From: CAVTAV01 sp963732795
GTDB lineage: Bacteria > Pseudomonadota > Alphaproteobacteria > CAVTAV01
Length of the DNA stretch: 64,000 bases
Direction of reading: 5' to 3'
Assembly: GCA_963732795.1 (NCBI GenBank)
Contig: CAVTAV010000009.1
Coordinates: 1-64,000, forward strand
Position numbers and translations under genes: made by a program. This document shows positions 18,663 to 28,259 of the stretch, in pieces. The notes below the pieces were generated by a model. The model was not told the origin of the DNA, searched no databases, and saw nothing but the letters and a program-made list of their open reading frames with translations. Position 1 is the first letter of the stretch; the number at the start of each line of letters is the position of its first letter.

Positions 18663-18902
18663 TACCCCTTGCGCTGTTGATCGCGGTAACTCACGCGGCC
18701 TCGAGTCGATGAACTCGGCACCACACAACAGGTTCATGATCATGCGACAAACGGCCGCTAGGTAGTTTCCGACTCTCACGCGGATGCACCGACAACCGAT
18801 ATACTGCATTGCAACATGGGGCTAAAGCGATCCGATCGGCCCCAGCCGTCGACGGGGGGTGTCGTGCCGCCAATCCAATGCGCGCGCCAAGGACACGAAT
18901 CC

Positions 18903-21197
18903 ATGAAGACAACAGACAAGGTAACGTCAAGGTCAACGACCGCGATGAACCCGCTCGGCTTCGAGTGGCCGGCCCAACCGAACCCCTTCGTGGCATCCTC
19001 CGGAGAGCCTATGGCGTGCGGTTCGGAATACATGGTCGACGCGTTTCAACGCGGCGTTCTCTTCCTCGATTTGCTGAGGCAGCGTGGCAACGAGGAGATC
19101 GAGATTACATCACGGCCGATGGCGACCGTACTGCGCTTCGACCACGAGGAGCTGATGAGCGGTCGGTCGTTGCCGCGGCCCATCAACTATTCACTCTTGC
19201 GCATCCTGCCCTTGCCGGGGGTCGCGATCGATCGGCGCAAGCGGCCGGTGGTGGTAGTCGACCCGCGGGCCGGTCAAGGCCCGGGCATTGGCGGCTTCAA
19301 GGCGGACAGCGAGATCGGCGATGCCCTGAAGGCCGGCCACCCGGTTTATTTCATCGGTTTCAGTGCAACCCCAGTTCCTGGTCAGCAGTTCCTGGACGTC
19401 GTCGAGGGACAGGTGAAGTTCTTCGAGCGGGTGGTCGAGCTGCACCCCAATGCACCGCGTCCGTTTGCCATCGGCAACTGCCAGGCAGGCTATCAGACGC
19501 TGATGGTGGCCATGTTGCGACCGGACCTGTTCGGGCCTTGCCTGGTCGCAGGCTCCCCGATGTCGTACTGGCAAGGCGTCCACGGCAAGAGCCCGATGCG
19601 CTATTCCGGCGGTCTGCTCGGCGGCAGTTGGCTCACAGCAATGACCAGCGACCTCGGCAATGGCAAGTTCGACGGTACCTGGCTGATCCTGAACTTCGAC
19701 ATGCTCAATCCGGCGAATTGGCTGTGGAGCAAGCAATACGAGGTCTACACCCACATCGACACCGGCGCGGAGCGGTACCTCAAGTTCGAGAAATGGTGGG
19801 GCGACTTCATCGAGTTGAACGGCGACGAAATGCAGTTCCTGGTGGACAACCTCTTCATCGGCGACAAGCTGACGCGCAATCAGCTGCAGTCGACCGAAGG
19901 CGTGACCTTCGACGTCCGTAACATCGGGTCGCCGATCATCGTCTTCACCTCGTCGGAGGACAACATCAGTCCGCCGCCACAGGCACTCGGCTGGATTCTC
20001 GATCTCTACCGCGATGTCGACGACATCCGAGCAACCGGCCGGACGATCGTCTACTCGCTGAACCACAAGATCGGACATCTCGCCCTCTTCGTCTCGTCCA
20101 AGGTTGGCGCCAAGGAAGACGAGGAATTCGTGCAGATGATGGATGTCATCGACTGCCTGCCGCCAGGTCTATACGAGATGGTCATTTCACCGCGGCCAGC
20201 GGAGGTGCCAGCGGGCGGCTTCGTTACCGGTGACTGGATCGCCCGCTTCGAGGCGCGCTCGCTCGACGATGTTCGCGCGCTCGGTCGAAACAGCCCCAAG
20301 GACGATCGCGCCTTCGCGGCTGTGGCCAAGCTGTCAGAGCTTAACCTCTCAATATACCGAAGATTTATGCAGCCCTTTGTCCGGGCGCTTGCCAACAAGC
20401 CGGCGGCAGACCTTGCGCGGACTCTGAACCCGCTCAGGCTCAGCTACACGATCTTTGCCGACAGCAGTCCGTGGATGAAGGGCGTGCAGGAAATGGCGGA
20501 GGCCATCACAGAGGCGCGCAAGCCGGCGGCGGCGGACAATCCGTTCCTCGCACTACAGGCACAAATCTCGGATCAGGTCGTGGCGGGCCTGGACGCCTAT
20601 CGCGTGGCGCGAGACCAAATGGTCGAACAGACGTTCTTCGGCTTCTACGGCTCACCCTTCGTTCAGGCGCTGCTTGGCCTCGACGCCGATAGCGAGGTGC
20701 GGCCTCACCCCGGCATTTCGCCCGAAAAACTGGCGGCGCGACAGGCCCGGGCGGACGTCGAGGCGGCGAAGCTGCTGACCGGTGGGTTTGACGAAGCGCT
20801 GACCCGGGCGGTGCTTTACGTCACGGCGGCCGAGCGGATGATCGACCAGCGTTGTGCGCTGGCGCTGAACGTCGCTCGCCAGAAGCTGATGCACCTGTCG
20901 CTCGCCGAGTTCAAGGCGATGGTGCGGGATCAGTCTTTCCTGTTGCAGCTCGAGGCCGAGCGCGCAGTAGAGGCGCTTGCCACCATCGTGGCGAAACCGG
21001 GCGAGCGGAAAGAACTGCTAAAACAAGTGCGCGCGATCGTCGGCGCGGGCGACGCCCCGCTTGCCGCCGAGCGCGATCGACTGGACCGCGTGTCCCAAGT
21101 GCTGGCGGCGCCGATCGAGAAGCCGGTCGCCTCCAAACCCGTTCGGCGATCCTCAGGCAAGAGTGTGCCCACCCGGCCGAGAGCCGTGTTGCACTGA
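18903..21197 (+). CDS. DUF3141 alpha/beta-hydrolase-fold protein
   Basis: A large protein (764 residues from the ATG at 18903; the frame is open to 18816). The N-terminal half resembles poly(3-hydroxyalkanoate) synthase-type hydrolases: VVVVDPRAGQGPGIGGFKAD, HPVYFIGFSATPVPGQQF, and the nucleophile-elbow-like FAIGNCQAGYQTLMVAML with Cys in place of Ser. IIVFTSSEDNISPPPQALGW and SLNHKIGHLALFVS supply the putative Asp and His. The C-terminal half is helical and unknown. DUF3141 genes often precede phosphotransacetylase and acetate kinase in this class, as here. Confidence 0.9.
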   Translation: MKTTDKVTSRSTTAMNPLGFEWPAQPNPFVASSGEPMACGSEYMVDAFQRGVLFLDLLRQRGNEEIEITSRPMATVLRFDHEELMSGRSLPRPINYSLLRILPLPGVAIDRRKRPVVVVDPRAGQGPGIGGFKADSEIGDALKAGHPVYFIGFSATPVPGQQFLDVVEGQVKFFERVVELHPNAPRPFAIGNCQAGYQTLMVAMLRPDLFGPCLVAGSPMSYWQGVHGKSPMRYSGGLLGGSWLTAMTSDLGNGKFDGTWLILNFDMLNPANWLWSKQYEVYTHIDTGAERYLKFEKWWGDFIELNGDEMQFLVDNLFIGDKLTRNQLQSTEGVTFDVRNIGSPIIVFTSSEDNISPPPQALGWILDLYRDVDDIRATGRTIVYSLNHKIGHLALFVSSKVGAKEDEEFVQMMDVIDCLPPGLYEMVISPRPAEVPAGGFVTGDWIARFEARSLDDVRALGRNSPKDDRAFAAVAKLSELNLSIYRRFMQPFVRALANKPAADLARTLNPLRLSYTIFADSSPWMKGVQEMAEAITEARKPAAADNPFLALQAQISDQVVAGLDAYRVARDQMVEQTFFGFYGSPFVQALLGLDADSEVRPHPGISPEKLAARQARADVEAAKLLTGGFDEALTRAVLYVTAAERMIDQRCALALNVARQKLMHLSLAEFKAMVRDQSFLLQLEAERAVEALATIVAKPGERKELLKQVRAIVGAGDAPLAAERDRLDRVSQVLAAPIEKPVASKPVRRSSGKSVPTRPRAVLH

Positions 21198-21287
21198 CCG
21201 ACGAACGGTCTCGCCCGGCTCCTACTTCGCCACGGCGGCATCCCGTTTGTCGCTGTGGCACAGGCCTAAGTGCACGGAGTTTCAACA

Positions 21288-22649
21288 ATGCGGACCGTCG
21301 TCAACAAGACCTTCGACGAGATCGCTCCCGGCGACGTGGCGTCGGTCCAGCGCACGCTGCAGGCCGGCGACGTGCGGGCTTGGACTACCGCTTTCGGTGA
21401 AGTGGGCATGCTCACCGCTCCCGGAGAGAGCCAGGCGGCTGCCGGCATTGTCACGGCCATGATGACCGCGCTTGTTAGCTCAGCCCTTCCGGGACCCGGA
21501 AGTTCAGTCCGCGCGACCTCACTGCAGATAAAGGGCGCGCTGCCGATTGCCGTTGCGATGACAGTGCAACTGGTCGTGCGAGAGAAACGGCTCGATCAGG
21601 GGATTGTCGTGCTGGACGGCCGGTGCACAGACCCAGCGGGCCAGGTCGTCGCGACCGCGATTCTGGACATTCTGGCGCCGACGACGCGACAAAAACGTCA
21701 AGTGGCGGAACATCGGCTCGAAGGTCTGATCGAGCGCTGCAAAGATCTCAAGCCGATGCTGACTGGCGTGGTGCATCCATGCAGCACCGATGCGCTGACG
21801 GGTGCGGTGGAGTCCGCTGAGGCCGGGTTGATCGTGCCCGTGCTATTCGGACCAGAGGCCGAGATCCGGAAGATTGCGGAACAAGCCCGCGTGGATCTCG
21901 GCAAGTGTCGGATCGTGGCCACGGATGGCCCCGAGGATTCAGCCCTGAAAGCTGCCGTGGCCGCAGGTGCCGGTGAGGTCGCTGCGCTCATGAAGGGCAG
22001 CCTCCACACCGACCAGCTCCTTCACGCCGTCATGCAGAAGGACGCCAAGCTGCTCACCGGGCGTACGATCAGCCATTGCGCAATGATGTCGGTGCCGACC
22101 TATGCGCGCCGCTTCATCATCACCGACGTCGCGCTAAATATCGCTCCCGACACCGACCAGAAGCGCGACATCTGCCAAAACGCGATCGGCTTCGCCCGTG
22201 CACTCGGCATCGACGTCCCGAAGGTGGCGGTGCTGGCGGCAGTGGAAATGGTCAAGACAAAGATGCAAGCGACGCTCGACGGCGCGATCTTGGCGAAGAT
22301 GGCGGAGCGCGGCCAGATCGTCGGCGGAATTGTCGACGGGCCGCTCGACCTCGATGCGGCGGTGGACGCGGAGGCGGCGCGGATCAAGCACATATCGTCG
22401 CCGATCGCGGGCCTCGCAGATGTGTTGATCGTGCCTAACATCGAGGCCGGCAACATGGTCTATAAGAACCTCGCCTTTATGGCCGACGCACAAATCGCGG
22501 GCCTTGTGGTCGGGGCGCGGGTCCCCGTGATTTTGACCAGCCGCGCCGACACCGCCGCCGCGCGCCGTTTCTCGGCCGCCGCCGCCGTGCTCTATGCCGA
22601 TGCCCTGGCACGTGACCCCACCATCGTGTTGCCCGAAACCGAAGAGTGA
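21288..22649 (+). CDS. Bifunctional MaoC-like hydratase / phosphate acetyl(butyryl)transferase
   Basis: The protein (453 residues from the ATG at 21288) fuses two domains. Residues about 1-145 form a hotdog MaoC-like domain (TFDEIAPGDVASVQRTLQAG). The rest is a phosphotransacylase: GLIVPVLFGPEAEIRKIAEQ, EVAALMKGSLHTDQLLHAVM, GGIVDGPLDLDAAVDAEAA and LADVLIVPNIEAGNMVYKNL. It converts acyl-CoA to acyl-phosphate for the adjacent acetate kinase. The domain fusion is known for this family. It lies 6 bp before ackA. Confidence 0.9.
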   Translation: MRTVVNKTFDEIAPGDVASVQRTLQAGDVRAWTTAFGEVGMLTAPGESQAAAGIVTAMMTALVSSALPGPGSSVRATSLQIKGALPIAVAMTVQLVVREKRLDQGIVVLDGRCTDPAGQVVATAILDILAPTTRQKRQVAEHRLEGLIERCKDLKPMLTGVVHPCSTDALTGAVESAEAGLIVPVLFGPEAEIRKIAEQARVDLGKCRIVATDGPEDSALKAAVAAGAGEVAALMKGSLHTDQLLHAVMQKDAKLLTGRTISHCAMMSVPTYARRFIITDVALNIAPDTDQKRDICQNAIGFARALGIDVPKVAVLAAVEMVKTKMQATLDGAILAKMAERGQIVGGIVDGPLDLDAAVDAEAARIKHISSPIAGLADVLIVPNIEAGNMVYKNLAFMADAQIAGLVVGARVPVILTSRADTAAARRFSAAAAVLYADALARDPTIVLPETEE

Positions 22650-22655
22650 TCGGCA

Positions 22656-23834
22656 ATGAGCGACGCCATCGTCGTTTTCAACGCAGGTTCCACTAGCCTG
22701 AAATTCGGCGCGTACGCGGTAGACACGGCCGGGTCGCTGCCCCTGCTCTGCCGCGGCCGGATAGACAGCATGCAGGGCGATCCGCACTTCGTCGTCAACG
22801 ACGCGGCGGGCAAGCCGTTGGACACCCATGAATGGGGCGACGGCCATGCGATCGACCACAAGGCAGCGCTACACTTCGTCATCAGCTGGCTGGAAGCCAA
22901 CTTGGCGAATACGAAGACTATGGCGGCCGGTCACCGGGTGGTGCTCGGTGGTAGCCGCTTCGAGGCGCCGGCGCTGATCGAGGGCGACGTGCTCGATTAT
23001 CTCGAATCGCTCTCGACTATGGAACCGTCACACCAGGCCTTCAACGTGCGCGGCGCTCGGGCGTTTGCCGAGGCGTTCCCGAGCCTGCCGCAGGTCGCCT
23101 GCTTCGACACGTCGTTCCATCGGACGATGCCGGAGGTCGCGCAGACTTATTCGCTGCCCAAAGATGTGCGCGATGCCGGCGTTCGCCACTGGGGCTATCA
23201 TGGCATTTCCTACGACTATATCAGTCGGCAGGTGCCTAAATTCGCACCCAAAGCTCGGCGGGTGATCGTCGCACATCTTGGCGGCGGCGCGAGCATGTGC
23301 GCCCTGTTGGACGGGCGTAGCATCGAGACCACGATGGGTTTCGCTGGCGTATCCGGCCTTCCTATGGCGACGCGCTCCGGCGATGTGCCACCCGGCGCTC
23401 TGTTCTATCTGCTACGCAGCAAGCTGTTCGACGACGCGTCGTTGGAAAAGATGCTCTACGAGCGCGCGGGGCTGCTCGGCCTGTCCGGCACGAGCGGCGA
23501 CATGCGCGTGCTGCAGGACAGCGAAGAACCGGCAGCGGTCGCGGCGGTGGAACATTTCGTCTATGCGATGACAAAATATGCAGGCGCCTACGCCGCCGTG
23601 CTTGGCGGGCTGGATGCCTTCGTGTTCACTGCCGGTATCGGCGAGCATTCCGCGCCAGTGCGCGCAGCGCTGTGCGCCAAGCTGGCTTGGCTCGGCGTCA
23701 AGCTGGACAGCCAGGCGAACGCCGCCAACGGTCCTTGTATTTCCACGCCGGACAGCCGGGTCTCGGTGTGGGTCATCCCGACAAACGAGGAACTGATGAT
23801 CGCGCAGCACACACATGCGCTGATTTATCCGTAG
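22656..23834 (+). CDS. ackA: Acetate/propionate family kinase
   Basis: The 392-residue protein has all the acetate kinase signatures: VFNAGSTSLKFGAY at the start, GHRVVLGG, CFDTSFHRTMPEVAQTYSLP with the catalytic Asp/Arg region, RHWGYHGISYDYIS, VAHLGGGASMCALLDGRSIE and FTAGIGEHSAPVR. It makes ATP from acetyl-phosphate or the reverse. Directly downstream of the phosphotransacylase fusion, it completes an acyl-CoA to acetate plus ATP pathway. Confidence 0.95.
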   Translation: MSDAIVVFNAGSTSLKFGAYAVDTAGSLPLLCRGRIDSMQGDPHFVVNDAAGKPLDTHEWGDGHAIDHKAALHFVISWLEANLANTKTMAAGHRVVLGGSRFEAPALIEGDVLDYLESLSTMEPSHQAFNVRGARAFAEAFPSLPQVACFDTSFHRTMPEVAQTYSLPKDVRDAGVRHWGYHGISYDYISRQVPKFAPKARRVIVAHLGGGASMCALLDGRSIETTMGFAGVSGLPMATRSGDVPPGALFYLLRSKLFDDASLEKMLYERAGLLGLSGTSGDMRVLQDSEEPAAVAAVEHFVYAMTKYAGAYAAVLGGLDAFVFTAGIGEHSAPVRAALCAKLAWLGVKLDSQANAANGPCISTPDSRVSVWVIPTNEELMIAQHTHALIYP

Positions 23835-23875
23835 GACAAGAAAGATTGGCGAGACAGACAACGGAGAAGAAGCAA

Positions 23876-24250
23876 ATGCTGAAATTTATCGACGGGTTAC
23901 CGCCGGACGTGTTGGCGATCGAAGCGCTTAACAAAGTGACGCATGATGACTATCGCGACGTCCTAATTCCCAAGGCTGAATCCATGCTTGGTAAGGGACA
24001 GATCAAGTTTCTCTACGTCATCGGCAAGAAGTTCACTGGCTTCGAGCCCGGCGCCCTGTGGGATGACGCCGTGTTCGGGCTAAATCACTGGCGAGATTTC
24101 GGGAAAATCGCCGTCGTTACCGATCACGCATGGCTCGGCGCAACCATCAACATGTTCAAGCCGTTCTTTCATGGAGAAATCCGGCTTTTCGGATTGTCCG
24201 ACTTACCCGCGGCAAAAACCTGGATCACGGGTGCCGGCACCAGCGGCTAA
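23876..24250 (+). CDS. SpoIIAA-like (STAS-fold) protein
   Basis: The 124-residue protein starts MLKFIDGLPPDVLAIEALNK and contains IKFLYVIGKKFTGFEPGALW and WRDFGKIAVVTDHAWLGATI, the SpoIIAA-like/DUF3478 pattern. Such soluble proteins have a STAS or CRAL-TRIO-like fold and unknown ligands. The ATG at 23876 follows GGAGAAGAAGCAA. It lies 41 bp after ackA and before the H+-ATPase, a placement consistent with the stress/pH module. Confidence 0.85.
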   Translation: MLKFIDGLPPDVLAIEALNKVTHDDYRDVLIPKAESMLGKGQIKFLYVIGKKFTGFEPGALWDDAVFGLNHWRDFGKIAVVTDHAWLGATINMFKPFFHGEIRLFGLSDLPAAKTWITGAGTSG

Positions 24251-24419
24251 CCCGCGCGCGGCGACCGATTCCGAACCTTGCCCCACGTAAAGATGGAATA
24301 CGCCCAATGAAACCTCACCCCGATCAGCGGAAAAAAGCCCCGCCCGAATCCGAGTCAAGCTCGAAGCCTCGGCGAAGGACGATCTGAAATCCCTGCCGCT
24401 GGCGGAGGTCGAGAAAAAA

Positions 24420-27400
24420 TTGGGATCGTCGCCGGACGGCCTCACCCAAGCCGAGGCGCAAAAGCGGCTGACCCAATATGGGCCGAACGAGATCGCAGAG
24501 AAGAAGACCAATCCGCTCCTGAAGTTTCTCACCTATTTCTGGGGTCCCATACCTTGGATGATCGAAGCGGCCGTGATCCTGTCGGCGGTCGCCCGGCACT
24601 GGCCGGATTTTGGGATCATTCTCGTTCTGCTTCTGTCCAACGCTGTGGTCGGATTCTGGGAAGAACGACAGGCAGGCGACGCGATCGCCGCCTTGAAGGC
24701 CAAGCTTGCAATCAAAGCCCGGGTGAGGCGTGACGGGAAGTGGGTCACGCCTCCGGCGCGGGAACTGGTGCCGGGTGACGTCATTCGCTTGCGCCTGGGA
24801 GACATCGTGCCGGCAGACGCGCGTTTGTTGGACGGCGACGAGGTCTCAGTCGATCAGTCTGCGCTTACGGGCGAATCGTTGCCCGCTACGCGCAAGTCGG
24901 GCGACGCGGTATTCTCCGGGTCAATCATGCGTCGCGGCGAGATCGGCGCGATCGTCTACGCGACGGGCACGAAGACCTATTTTGGCAAGACTGCGGAACT
25001 TGTGGAGACGGCGGTTACCGTCAGCCATTTCCAGAAGGCCGTGCTGAAGATCGGCAACTATCTGATCATGCTGGCGGTAGCGCTGGTGGCCGTGATCATC
25101 GCGCTTGGGATATACCGCGGCGACCCGATCCCCACGACTTTACAGTTCGCCCTCGTGCTGACCGTGGCGGCGATCCCCGTGGCAATGCCCACGGTTCTGT
25201 CGGTGACGATGGCGGTCGGTGCGCGCCTGCTCGCCAAGAAACAGGCGATCGTAAGCAAACTCGTCGCCATCGAGGAACTGGCCGGCGTGGACGTGCTTTG
25301 CGCCGACAAGACCGGTACCTTAACGCAGAACAAACTAACCCTCGGCGATCCGTTTTGTTTGGATAAGATCACGGCCGACCAGGTCATCCTTGCCGGCGCC
25401 CTGGCCTCGCGCGCCGAGAACAACGACACGATCGATCTTGCCGTCCTCGGAGGATTGAAAGACAACGCGGCGCTCAAGCCCTATCACATCACGCATTTCC
25501 AGCCCTTCGATCCGGTCCATAAACGCACCGAGGCAACCGTCAAGGACAAGGACGGGAAGACGTTCAAGGTCACGAAAGGGGCGCCGCAGGTCATCGTGGC
25601 GTTGTCGGTCAACGCGGCCGCCGTGAAACCCGCCATCGACAAGGCCGTCAACGATTTTGCCGCGCGCGGCTTTCGTGCTCTCGGCGTGGCGCGTGCCGAT
25701 GGCGACGGGAAGTGGCGACTACTGGGCGTTCTGCCGCTGTTCGATCCGCCACGTGAAGACGCAAAATCCACCGTCGCGACCGCCGCCGCAATGGGCGTGA
25801 AGATCAAAATGGTGACGGGCGACGCACTGGCGATCGCTCAAGAGACCGCCAAGACCTTAGGGATGGGTACGAATATTCTCGACGGCGCCACCCTCGGTGA
25901 CTCCAAGACGAAGGAATCCGCGGCGGCCACCAAGTCCATCGAAGATGCTGACGGTTTCGCCCAGGTCTTTCCGGAGCACAAATTCCACATTGTCGACGTG
26001 CTGCAGAAGCACGGTCACATTGTGGGCATGACCGGCGATGGCGTGAACGACGCCCCCGCGCTGAAGAAGGCCGATTGCGGCATCGCCGTCTCGGGCGCAA
26101 CGGATGCGGCCCGCGCGGCGGCGGCGATCGTGCTGATGTCTCCCGGGCTGTCGGTGATCATCGACGCGATCAAGGAAAGCCGCCGAATCTTCCAACGCAT
26201 GAACAGTTACGCGATCTATCGCATCGCCGAGACGTTGCGCGTGTTGCTCTTTATGACGTTGGCGATAGTCGTGTTCAACTTCTATCCGCTGACCGCCGTG
26301 ATGATTGTGATGCTGGCGCTGCTCAACGACGGCGCCATCCTGTCGATCGCTTATGACAATGTCCGGTACAAGAACGCACCAGAAGCTTGGAATATGCGCT
26401 TGGTACTGGGCATCTCCACGGTATTGGGGGTGTTTGGCGTAATCGCTGCGTTTGGACTCTTCTATCTCGGCGAGCGTGTCTTTCATCTCGACCGGGCGCA
26501 TATCCAGACGCTTATGTATTTGAAGCTCTCGGTAGCCGGGCATCTGACGATCTTCCTGACCCGAACGCGCGGCCCATTCTGGTCCATTCGCCCCGCGCGG
26601 ATTCTGTGGATGGCCGTGTTGGGAACGCAGGCGGTCGCGACGTGTATTGCAATCTTTGGCCTTGGGCTTGTGACCCCGCTCGGTTGGAATTGGGCATTGC
26701 TGGTCTGGGGCTACGCTCTTGCCTGGGCTCTCGTAAACGATCGCATAAAGCTGCTGACGTATCGGATTCTGGATGTTGCGAAAGTCGAGCCTCAACTTGA
26801 GCGGCAGTCCAAAGCCGAGCCTCAGTCCGCGTCCAAAACCGATTCCAAGGCGGTGGCTAAGCCCGAGACCAAGGCCGCGCCTCAGCCTGACGCAAAACCC
26901 AAGGCTGTGCCCGAAGCCAAGACCGCGCCTCAGCCCGATGCCAAGTCCGGAGCCCAAGCCGAGACGAAACCAGACGCAGAACCCGGGGCCGCATCCAAGC
27001 CGGACGTCAAGTCCGAAACCAATTCCGAAACCAAGCCCGAGACCAAGCCCGAAGCCCAAGCCGAGGCGAAGCCAGACGCAGAACCCGAGGCCACCCCTGA
27101 AGCAAAGGCCGCGCCAAAGCCTGATGCGACGATCGAGGCCAAGCCCGAAGTCGAGCCGAACCCGGATGCCAACGCCGACATTGCGACACTGCTCAATACC
27201 TCACTTGGTGATCTCCTCGTAGCGGGCCTCGTCAAAGATCCGGAGGATGCCGGCCGTGTCATTGCCGCTGCGGTCAGCCAGGCCAAAGCGAGCATCGCGG
27301 CCGGCCCGAAGGCGCCCGAGACCAATGCCGAGACCAAGGCGAAGCCTTCAAGGAAAAACCGATCCCGCGCATCTAAATCCAAGCCTCAGCCAGATGGCCA

Positions 27401-27443
27401 AATGAAGACACCGACCGACAGTGTTTCGAAGACAGTCAAGTGA
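24420..27443 (+). CDS. Plasma-membrane proton-efflux P-type ATPase with long repetitive C-terminal tail
   Basis: This P3A-type H+-ATPase has the actuator TGES motif (SALTGESLPATRKSGDAVFS), the phosphorylated aspartate in CADKTGTLTQNK (about residue 296) and the hinge GMTGDGVNDAPALKKADCGI. It pumps protons out at the cost of ATP. The family is usually 800-850 residues; here about 220 extra residues (from about 787) are Lys/Pro/Glu/Ala repeats and a final segment ADIATLLNTSLGDLLVAGLV. The frame opens at TTG 24420. A homologous N-terminus (KLEASAKDDLKSLPLAEVEK) lies upstream in frame without a start; the likely ATG at 24307 is in another frame, suggesting a 1-base error near 24350. Confidence 0.93.
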   Translation: MGSSPDGLTQAEAQKRLTQYGPNEIAEKKTNPLLKFLTYFWGPIPWMIEAAVILSAVARHWPDFGIILVLLLSNAVVGFWEERQAGDAIAALKAKLAIKARVRRDGKWVTPPARELVPGDVIRLRLGDIVPADARLLDGDEVSVDQSALTGESLPATRKSGDAVFSGSIMRRGEIGAIVYATGTKTYFGKTAELVETAVTVSHFQKAVLKIGNYLIMLAVALVAVIIALGIYRGDPIPTTLQFALVLTVAAIPVAMPTVLSVTMAVGARLLAKKQAIVSKLVAIEELAGVDVLCADKTGTLTQNKLTLGDPFCLDKITADQVILAGALASRAENNDTIDLAVLGGLKDNAALKPYHITHFQPFDPVHKRTEATVKDKDGKTFKVTKGAPQVIVALSVNAAAVKPAIDKAVNDFAARGFRALGVARADGDGKWRLLGVLPLFDPPREDAKSTVATAAAMGVKIKMVTGDALAIAQETAKTLGMGTNILDGATLGDSKTKESAAATKSIEDADGFAQVFPEHKFHIVDVLQKHGHIVGMTGDGVNDAPALKKADCGIAVSGATDAARAAAAIVLMSPGLSVIIDAIKESRRIFQRMNSYAIYRIAETLRVLLFMTLAIVVFNFYPLTAVMIVMLALLNDGAILSIAYDNVRYKNAPEAWNMRLVLGISTVLGVFGVIAAFGLFYLGERVFHLDRAHIQTLMYLKLSVAGHLTIFLTRTRGPFWSIRPARILWMAVLGTQAVATCIAIFGLGLVTPLGWNWALLVWGYALAWALVNDRIKLLTYRILDVAKVEPQLERQSKAEPQSASKTDSKAVAKPETKAAPQPDAKPKAVPEAKTAPQPDAKSGAQAETKPDAEPGAASKPDVKSETNSETKPETKPEAQAEAKPDAEPEATPEAKAAPKPDATIEAKPEVEPNPDANADIATLLNTSLGDLLVAGLVKDPEDAGRVIAAAVSQAKASIAAGPKAPETNAETKAKPSRKNRSRASKSKPQPDGQMKTPTDSVSKTVK
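26800..27175 (+). repeat. Imperfect in-frame repeats encoding the ATPase tail
   Basis: Short degenerate units such as GCCAAGCCCGAG and CCAGACGCAGAACCC recur many times. They encode variants of KPEAKA and KPDAEPEA. The repeats keep the reading frame, as expected for slippage or unequal crossing-over in a low-complexity coding tail. Confidence 0.8.
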
Positions 27444-27482
27444 ACCGAGTGATACTGACACTCAACTGAGGGAACGGATGCG

Positions 27483-27686
27483 ATGAAAATACAGACCGAG
27501 GACTTTCGGGTGAGCGAAGGAGACAAGGTAGATCTCGACAAGTGGCCGACGAACGTCGATCCCATTTACAAGTCGAAGAGCCAATATAAGAAGCTTCTGG
27601 AGGATCACGTTGCGCAGCTCAGCGCGCAACAACAGCTTCACTACGCATCAAACCGCAATGCTACCTACTCGTTCACGAGACGATGA
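27483..27686 (+). pseudogene. Polyphosphate kinase 2 (PPK2), N-terminal remnant
   Basis: The 67-residue frame matches the beginning of PPK2: DFRVSEGDKVDLDKWPTNVD, PIYKSKSQYKKLLEDHVAQL, then SAQQQLHYASNRNA. The kinase domain with its Walker A motif (normally starting within 20 residues) is absent; the frame ends after RNATYSFTRR. A 36-codon open frame overlaps its stop (27683-27793) but has no recognisable content. PPK2 often accompanies H+-ATPase genes, so this is a truncated end of the energy module. Confidence 0.82.
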
Positions 27687-27894
27687 CATTCGACGAAGCC
27701 ATCGCGGAAGGCGAAAAGGCCAATGAAGAAGCCAGGGCTCGCAGGGAAACAGAGGCCTGTAAAAAGGTAGCCGCTGAAAAATCGTGCTCGTAACGTCGTC
27801 CTTTCGACATTGACGATATGCGCCGTCACATCCCGAAATCTCTAGACTTCGTCGCGGAAGGAAGCGTCCCTGTCCTGCATATAGCAGGAAATCA

Positions 27895-28113
27895 ATGGAC
27901 GGCGACGAAACAGAACTCATAAACCGCCTCTTCGCCGCGGCCACGGCGATGTTCGAGGATGCCATAGAGATCGCAGGCGCGGGCCATTCTTCGCGGCTTG
28001 ATCGCAAGACGCTTGGCCCACTTGGCTCCCGTTTGGGCGTTGCCGCTCAAGAAATCGCGACGATCGCGGAAGCTGTCACGATCCTCGCCGATCTCCCCGA
28101 CGACCGCTGCTGA
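27895..28113 (+). CDS. Small helical protein of recombinase module
   Basis: The 72-residue product is predicted by eye to be helical (ELINRLFAAATAMFEDAIEI, GVAAQEIATIAEAVTILADL). Proteins like this occur near DUF3489-DUF2924-recombinase modules. Function unknown. Coding is supported by a clean start and amino-acid composition unlike random frames. Confidence 0.55.
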   Translation: MDGDETELINRLFAAATAMFEDAIEIAGAGHSSRLDRKTLGPLGSRLGVAAQEIATIAEAVTILADLPDDRC

Positions 28114-28259
28114 AAGATCTGGACTTCCTTCTCAAAGCAAGCATGCATTGCAGAGGACGGGACGACCTCCGGACCCCGCTTGATGCCCCTGACCCCGACG
28201 GGTGGGGCTTGCGATGGTGACGGCGCCACAGGGGCGTCGAATATGAAAAGGAGGTCCCC

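Noticed and set aside
25857..27059. Antisense open frame rich in Gly-Leu-Gly-Phe over the ATPase tail
   Set aside because: It is the mirror of the repetitive tail codons on the other strand and has no start signal or homology.
26800..27175. CRISPR-like array in the ATPase tail
   Set aside because: Repeats are short, degenerate, in frame and contiguous, without regular spacers. No CRISPR array or cas gene was seen in the window.
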